Below are positions 20,019-23,153 of a DNA stretch of 23,153 nt, piece by piece. Each line of letters opens with the position of its first letter. Positions within the stretch are counted from its first letter, which is position 1. The stretch is from a virus. Where the stretch lies: IMG/VR virus record IMGVR_UViG_3300044647_000519, positions 1 through 23,153 of that record; one strand, 5' to 3'. The notes under the pieces are model-generated. The model ran no database searches. It was given only the letters and a program-made list of their open reading frames with translations, and had not been told where the DNA came from. The position numbers were made by a program, and so were the translations under genes.

Positions 20019-21020
20019 TTACAGGTCGTTAACTGCAAGAACAAAACCTGCTTCAGGGCGATAGACTTGTACACCATAAAGCGTGTCAGCAGTGAACAGG
20101 GTGGACAGGTATTCCTGCTTGTACTGCGTCTGCGAACGGACAGCCATCTGCTCTGCAAGGACAATTGCTTCCTTGTGGAACAGAAGAGCACCACGGATAT
20201 CTACACTGTTCGTTGCTGCCGTGTTAAGAGTTGCGGTTTCAATCACAGGGCAGTTGGACGATACATAGATATCAATACCATAAAGAGACCCAATTAGACC
20301 CGATTGTACCGTTCGGGCATCACGGAAGTCACTGGAGACATATCGCTCAGTGCCCATGATTGCAGAACGGAGTGCCGGAGGAATAACAAATACACGATTG
20401 TCCATCGGTACGTTGTTATCATCGAGCTTCTTAATCAGACCACGGAAAGCCGCATCGGAATACGGGTCAGCATCAATAACGGTATCTACAGCATATGCAG
20501 ACAGACCATTCGTTGCATCGTTGTAGAACGTAGCCGTGTTAACCCAAGCAGTACCGTCAACTGCGGCAGGAGCAAGGTTAAGGGTTCCGTTGCCAAAGCC
20601 CGTAGCAACCATAAAGAGGTCCGTATCAACACGGAGGGCAAGTTGATAACCAGCATCTTCCGTGTAGAACCGACGAAGGCTCGACAGTGCTTGCACTTCA
20701 ACGATATCCTCGATAAGACGCGAATACTCGAAGTGACGGTTGATGCTAACAGTCAGCTCAGACTCAAGGTTTGCTTGGATCGTTACTGCCGTAGCTTCTG
20801 CCTTTGCAAAAGCCGAGCCACGAACGGGCTTCGGAATGTGGATAAGATCGCCCTTCTTGCCCTTCATGGTCAGCTTCTTGACCAGAGGAGCCATCTTCAG
20901 ATTCTTTTGATAAGATGCGATGATCTCATCAGACCAAATCTCTGGGATAAATTTATCCGCTGCTACTTTGTCAACTACAGCGGCTGCTGTAAAATATGCA
21001 CCTGAAGTTTCACCAGCCAT
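20019..21020 (-). CDS. Major capsid protein (T7-like podovirus type)
   Basis: This 333-aa protein has the features of T7-group coat proteins with the HK97 fold: an N-terminal arm, FIPEIWSDEIIASYQKN, a strand-rich KKGDLIHIPKPVRGSAFAK, then LTVSINRHFEYSRLIEDI and the spine-helix region DAGYQLALRVDTDLF. It also has a central RGLIKKLDDNNVPMDNRVFVIPP and a C-terminal LYGVQVYRPEAGFVL. Length is close to T7 gp10A (345 aa). It follows the scaffold gene after 22 nt with GAGG upstream of ATG 21020, and a terminator follows its stop. No slippery site or extension for a 10B-like frameshift product is evident before the stop. It forms the icosahedral shell. Confidence 0.92.
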   Translation of the reverse strand: MAGETSGAYFTAAAVVDKVAADKFIPEIWSDEIIASYQKNLKMAPLVKKLTMKGKKGDLIHIPKPVRGSAFAKAEATAVTIQANLESELTVSINRHFEYSRLIEDIVEVQALSSLRRFYTEDAGYQLALRVDTDLFMVATGFGNGTLNLAPAAVDGTAWVNTATFYNDATNGLSAYAVDTVIDADPYSDAAFRGLIKKLDDNNVPMDNRVFVIPPALRSAIMGTERYVSSDFRDARTVQSGLIGSLYGIDIYVSSNCPVIETATLNTAATNSVDIRGALLFHKEAIVLAEQMAVRSQTQYKQEYLSTLFTADTLYGVQVYRPEAGFVLAVNDL

Positions 21021-21042
21021 TTTTAAATAACCTCAATGATTG

Positions 21043-21876
21043 TTAAATAACCCTCCCTTCAGCATAAGCCCGCATGATTTCTGGTTGCAAAGCCTCGTAA
21101 CGCGAAGGGTCGGAATTCATAAGTTTAATGATATCAGCCCTACGGAACTTCTTCTTAGCGCTTTGCTCGCCACTAGCCCGTGCACTTCCAGTGCTGGCGG
21201 ATCGAAGAGCATCTTTACGTGCTGCTTTCTCCACCGTAGCTGTGTTCTGCACTACTTGCTGGCGATCTTTCCACAAGGTAAAAAGCTCATCTGCTGCATC
21301 GGCATCGTATTGTTTGTCTGCCATTACGAACAGTTGAGTTCTGATCTTGCTTGCTTGAATCCATTCAGCAAAGGAAGGATCTTTGAGAATCCCTTCCATG
21401 TCAGGATGTTTGTTCTTGACAAGAGTCAAAGAAGCTGCTCTACGAGCTTGCTCCGTGTACTCCTTTGCCTGCCGGATGCTAGGATGGTTTTCAATCTGTT
21501 GTTGAGTTGCCTTTACAGGGTCAACGAAGAAATCTACTTCTTCATCCTCTGGCTTCTGTTGTTGTCCCGTATTTCCTGTTTGGTTTTGGTTGAGTTGTGC
21601 CGCGATGTACTGATCGACAACCTTCCTAAGTTCACCTACTTCGGAACTATGGCGACCAAGAAGTTTTTCAGCTTCTTGATGCATTCGTACCAAATCTTTG
21701 ATAGACTTGTTTCGGTACTTATCAGGAACATCATCATCTTGATCTTGAGTAAACTCTTGTGCTACAAAAGTGTCCTGTTGCGTAGGGTCTTGTAGTGTTT
21801 GTGAATCTACTTCTTGATCTTCAGTATCGTCAAGACGCTCAGTTGTGTCTTCATCAAGTAGGATTGCTCTACCCAT
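21043..21876 (-). CDS. Capsid scaffolding / assembly protein
   Basis: This 277-aa protein is acidic and Gln-rich at the N-terminus (LDDTEDQEVDSQTLQDP, TQDQDDDVPDKYRNK), has a helical core (SIKDLVRMHQEAEKLLGRH, KATQQQIENHPSIRQ), a Ser/Ala linker (about 225-242) and a basic C-terminal helical hairpin (KKKFRRADIIKLMNSDPSRY). A basic C-terminal helix that docks on the coat protein is the hallmark of podovirus scaffolds such as P22 gp8 and T7 gp9. It sits directly before the coat gene, the invariant order in these phages. ATG 21876 has GGAGAAG upstream. It would guide procapsid assembly and leave before maturation. Confidence 0.88.
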   Translation of the reverse strand: MGRAILLDEDTTERLDDTEDQEVDSQTLQDPTQQDTFVAQEFTQDQDDDVPDKYRNKSIKDLVRMHQEAEKLLGRHSSEVGELRKVVDQYIAAQLNQNQTGNTGQQQKPEDEEVDFFVDPVKATQQQIENHPSIRQAKEYTEQARRAASLTLVKNKHPDMEGILKDPSFAEWIQASKIRTQLFVMADKQYDADAADELFTLWKDRQQVVQNTATVEKAARKDALRSASTGSARASGEQSAKKKFRRADIIKLMNSDPSRYEALQPEIMRAYAEGRVI

Positions 21877-21936
21877 TGAACTTACTTCTCCGTGGCGTTA
21901 ACCATTGTGGATTTATTTAAAAATGAAAGTTACCCC

Positions 21937-22164
21937 TTAGAGGCTTCCATTGTTTTTACGACCAGCCTTCTCGTGCTCCTTAATCCACTTAGATTCCGCT
22001 GTAGGGAAACTAAGGGGATCAAGGATGCTACGAATAGGGCTGATAATTCTGTTGGAGTGAGAAGCACATCGTGGGCACGACACTAGTTCTTTTGGGTCTT
22101 CCACAAGTGCTTCAAAGATGTGATCCTCACTACATTGAAAATCATACATCCGTAGAGGAGGCAT
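21937..22164 (-). CDS. FmdB-type zinc-ribbon small protein
   Basis: This 75-aa protein resembles the FmdB-like putative regulatory zinc ribbons common in phages: MYDFQCSEDHIFEALV supplies C11 and H15 (C-x3-H), and ELVSCPRCAS supplies C30 and C33 (C-x2-C). A basic tail (WIKEHEKAGRKNN) follows. The likely structure is a one-zinc ribbon; the partner is unknown. Many phages encode such a protein between portal and scaffold. ATG 22164 is inside the 79-aa gene (23-nt overlap) with AAGG upstream. ATG 22149, overlapping that gene's stop, is an alternative that keeps all ligands. The 60-nt gap to the scaffold contains no clear gene or hairpin. Confidence 0.75.
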   Translation of the reverse strand: MPPLRMYDFQCSEDHIFEALVEDPKELVSCPRCASHSNRIISPIRSILDPLSFPTAESKWIKEHEKAGRKNNGSL

Positions 22165-22381
22165 CCTGGAATCCTTGGTTAATGTATGCTTCGAGGTTGA
22201 TGATCATTGCAAGAACAGTCAATTGACCTTTCTTGAAGAAAAGTTCCTCAGCATCCTTAACATTTTCTACGGAATTAATTACATTGGCATTCTGCTTAAA
22301 CTCATCAACGAATTGTGCCCAACCAGGCGTGCGGAAGAGTTCAAAGTAATTGTTGTAGTACAGTTCAGTTTCTTTATTCAC
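22142..22381 (-). CDS. 79-aa helical phage protein of unknown function
   Basis: The product (NKETELYYNNYFELFRTPGW at the N-terminus, then AQFVDEFKQNANVINS, VKDAEELFFKKGQL and LEAYINQGFQD) is predicted all-helical with a conserved-looking FELFRTPGW motif. Similar small proteins are common before the scaffold gene of podoviruses, with no assigned role known to me. It begins with GTG at 22381, 7 nt after a strong AAGGAG, and is the first gene after the promoter at 22416-22444, so it heads the head-assembly transcript. A role in head assembly is inferred from position only. Confidence 0.75.
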   Translation of the reverse strand: MNKETELYYNNYFELFRTPGWAQFVDEFKQNANVINSVENVKDAEELFFKKGQLTVLAMIINLEAYINQGFQDASSTDV

Positions 22382-22401
22382 AATTTCTCCTTATAAGTGG
22401 A

Positions 22402-22415
22402 TTGTGTATACTCAA
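22402..22415. promoter_or_regulatory. Imperfect 14-bp palindrome over the expected transcription start
   Basis: TTGTGTATACTCAA is palindromic at 12 of 14 positions around GTATAC. It directly follows the -10 box on the minus strand and would cover the start of transcription near 22409, an operator-like position. It is short, and the surrounding sequence is A/T-rich, so chance is possible. Confidence 0.3.
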
Positions 22416-22444
22416 ATTATATCATAAATAAAAGAAATAATCAA
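22416..22444 (-). promoter_or_regulatory. Strong sigma70-type promoter with extended -10
   Basis: On the minus strand TTGATT (22444-22439) is followed by a 17-nt spacer and a perfect TATAAT (22421-22416), with TG at the extended -10 position (TGATATAAT). It lies in the only noncoding gap of the head region, overlaps the stop of the 42-aa gene by two bases, and precedes the 79-aa, zinc-ribbon, scaffold and capsid genes. It implies host RNA polymerase can transcribe the capsid genes. Confidence 0.7.
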
Positions 22445-22569
22445 TCTTTACTTTTCTTCTTCTTTAGTTCCTCTATTTCCTTCTTCAGCTTCTCAAGATC
22501 CTCCCTAATCCCATTAAACATGGAATTAATTTGATCAACGATATTTTGCATTTCTCTAGGGGTTAACAT
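22441..22569 (-). CDS. 42-aa coiled-coil microprotein
   Basis: Found by reading the minus strand in the gap between two longer genes. ATG 22569 has AGAGGA 5 nt upstream and lies 8 nt after the previous stop. The product, MLTPREMQNIVDQINSMFNG followed by IREDLEKLKKEIEELKKKKS, has a heptad-type helix with Leu/Ile spacing (residues 21-37) and a basic end. A good ribosome-binding site, coding-like composition and the coiled-coil pattern support a real gene. It could be an oligomerisation peptide or structural accessory; function is unknown. A plus-strand reading gives nothing comparable. Confidence 0.65.
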   Translation of the reverse strand: MLTPREMQNIVDQINSMFNGIREDLEKLKKEIEELKKKKSKD

Positions 22570-22577
22570 AAGTCCTC

Positions 22578-23153
22578 TTAATACCCATACCACTTGTTGC
22601 TGTTTTGGTAGAAGGTTATTGCTGACAGTGAAGTGATGCTTGCACTGGCTGCATAGTTAATTGGCTTTCTCTGCAAAAGGCTAGGTGTGCTGATTACAGA
22701 GACACTTTGGAGATCATTAGCCAGAAGGGCGGAAGTCCCTAAAGAGACTACTGTAGGCGTAGAGACCGTAGAAACACTTTGTAGATTGTCTGCTAGAAGA
22801 GCGTTGCTTTGGCTAATGCTTGGTGTAGATAATGAAGAAACACTTTGTAGATTATCTGCAAGCAGAACATGGACTTGCCCTACAGTAGGTGTAGATAATG
22901 AAGAAGTGCTTTGTAGATCATCAGCCAAAAGCACATGAGTCTGACCCAAGGTGGGTGTAGAGACACTGGAGGTGCTCTGGAGGTTGTCTGCAAGAAGATT
23001 ATCAACATTAGAAAAAGCAGCTAAGCTCGGTGTGGATACCGAGGAAGTGCTCTGGAGATTGTCTGCTAAAAGACCATGAACCTGCCCCAAAGAAGGCGTA
23101 GAGAGTTGTGAAAGGCTCTGTAGGTCATTAGCAGTTAAGGCATCAGTACCTCC
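22578..23153 (-). CDS. 22-residue-repeat structural protein, 5' end beyond window
   Basis: The frame is open to the right edge of the window; a TTG at 23090 is internal to the repeats and not the start. The visible 191 residues are seven copies of a unit with consensus LLADNLQSxSxxSTPxxxQ, mostly 22 residues long with two of 24-25, followed by NYAASASITSLSAITFYQNS and an aromatic end (KWYGY). The regular Leu/Ser/Thr pattern suits a beta-solenoid or fibrous fold. It precedes the head-assembly genes, so a head-tail fibre, portal-associated or decoration role is possible. A plus-strand frame over the repeats is a shadow. I do not recognise the family with certainty. Confidence 0.7.
   Translation of the reverse strand, partial: GGTDALTANDLQSLSQLSTPSLGQVHGLLADNLQSTSSVSTPSLAAFSNVDNLLADNLQSTSSVSTPTLGQTHVLLADDLQSTSSLSTPTVGQVHVLLADNLQSVSSLSTPSISQSNALLADNLQSVSTVSTPTVVSLGTSALLANDLQSVSVISTPSLLQRKPINYAASASITSLSAITFYQNSNKWYGY
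22630..23153 (-). repeat. Tandem 66-75-bp repeats encoding LLADNLQS units
   Basis: Seven units occur in the window and more may lie beyond the edge. TTGTCTGC, STP-coding and LQS-coding blocks recur at the DNA level with moderate divergence. Most units are 66 bp and two are longer by 2-3 codons. Confidence 0.85.

Noticed and set aside
20019-20120. A T7 10A/10B-type frameshift at the end of the capsid gene
   Set aside because: No slippery run is seen before the stop, and a terminator follows within 17 nt, leaving no room for an extension.
20304-21005. A 233-aa open frame on the plus strand opposite the capsid gene
   Set aside because: It lies fully antisense to a clear major capsid gene, has no ribosome-binding site or recognisable domain, and reflects the codon bias of the real gene.
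21040-21795. A 251-aa plus-strand frame opposite the scaffold gene
   Set aside because: It is antisense to the scaffold gene; the hydrophobic composition is the mirror of a Glu/Asp/Gln-rich gene.

Overview
The window is part of the genome of a tailed bacteriophage with a T7-like (podovirus-type) virion plan. The support is a T7 endonuclease I homologue, a T7-type major capsid protein preceded by a scaffold, a tail tubular A-like adaptor, a nozzle or stabilisation-type tail protein, several large Gly/Ala-rich proteins that look like internal (ejection) proteins, tail fibre genes, and a small 3TM-type holin. No integrase, repressor, RNA polymerase, terminase, portal, tRNA or CRISPR array is visible. 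Portal and terminase would lie outside the window. The host cannot be read from the sequence. The B12-dependent ribonucleotide reductase means the host must make or import cobalamin, and aquatic podoviruses often carry such enzymes, but marine or freshwater origin is inference.

Left arm, plus strand (1-4222): a tightly packed DNA-metabolism operon. It holds the end of a Holliday-junction-resolvase-like nuclease, a RecB/Cas4-type PD-(D/E)XK nuclease, T7-type endonuclease I, a DUF3310 protein, a MazG-like pyrophosphohydrolase, a small unknown protein and an adenosylcobalamin-dependent (class II) ribonucleotide reductase. Most junctions overlap by 1-44 nt. Together these genes would resolve and degrade DNA and supply dNTPs for replication.

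Centre (4223-4386): the two transcription units converge here. The gap holds GC-rich hairpins, one followed by a U-tract on both strands, so it is a likely bidirectional terminator.

Right arm, minus strand (23153 down to 4387): the virion and lysis genes. In transcription order they are: a 22-residue-repeat structural protein (5' end outside the window), a 42-aa coiled-coil protein, a strong sigma70-type promoter, a 79-aa protein, an FmdB-type zinc ribbon, scaffold, major capsid protein and an intrinsic terminator (compare T7 T-phi after gene 10). These are followed by a coiled-coil/TM protein, a 1384-aa fibre with about 23 NGGT repeats, a Gly-rich adhesin-like protein, a one-TM protein, a holin, an 814-aa protein with sixteen 11-residue repeats, the tail adaptor, the nozzle protein, three presumed internal virion proteins, and three translationally coupled tiny basic proteins.

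No clearly new multi-gene system was found. The best leads are the in-register 11-mer array resembling membrane-binding 11-mer proteins, the Cys-bearing repeats of the fibre, the fibre/Gly-rich adhesin pair, the 22-aa repeat protein, the promoter with an overlapping palindrome, and the conserved-looking small-protein cluster.
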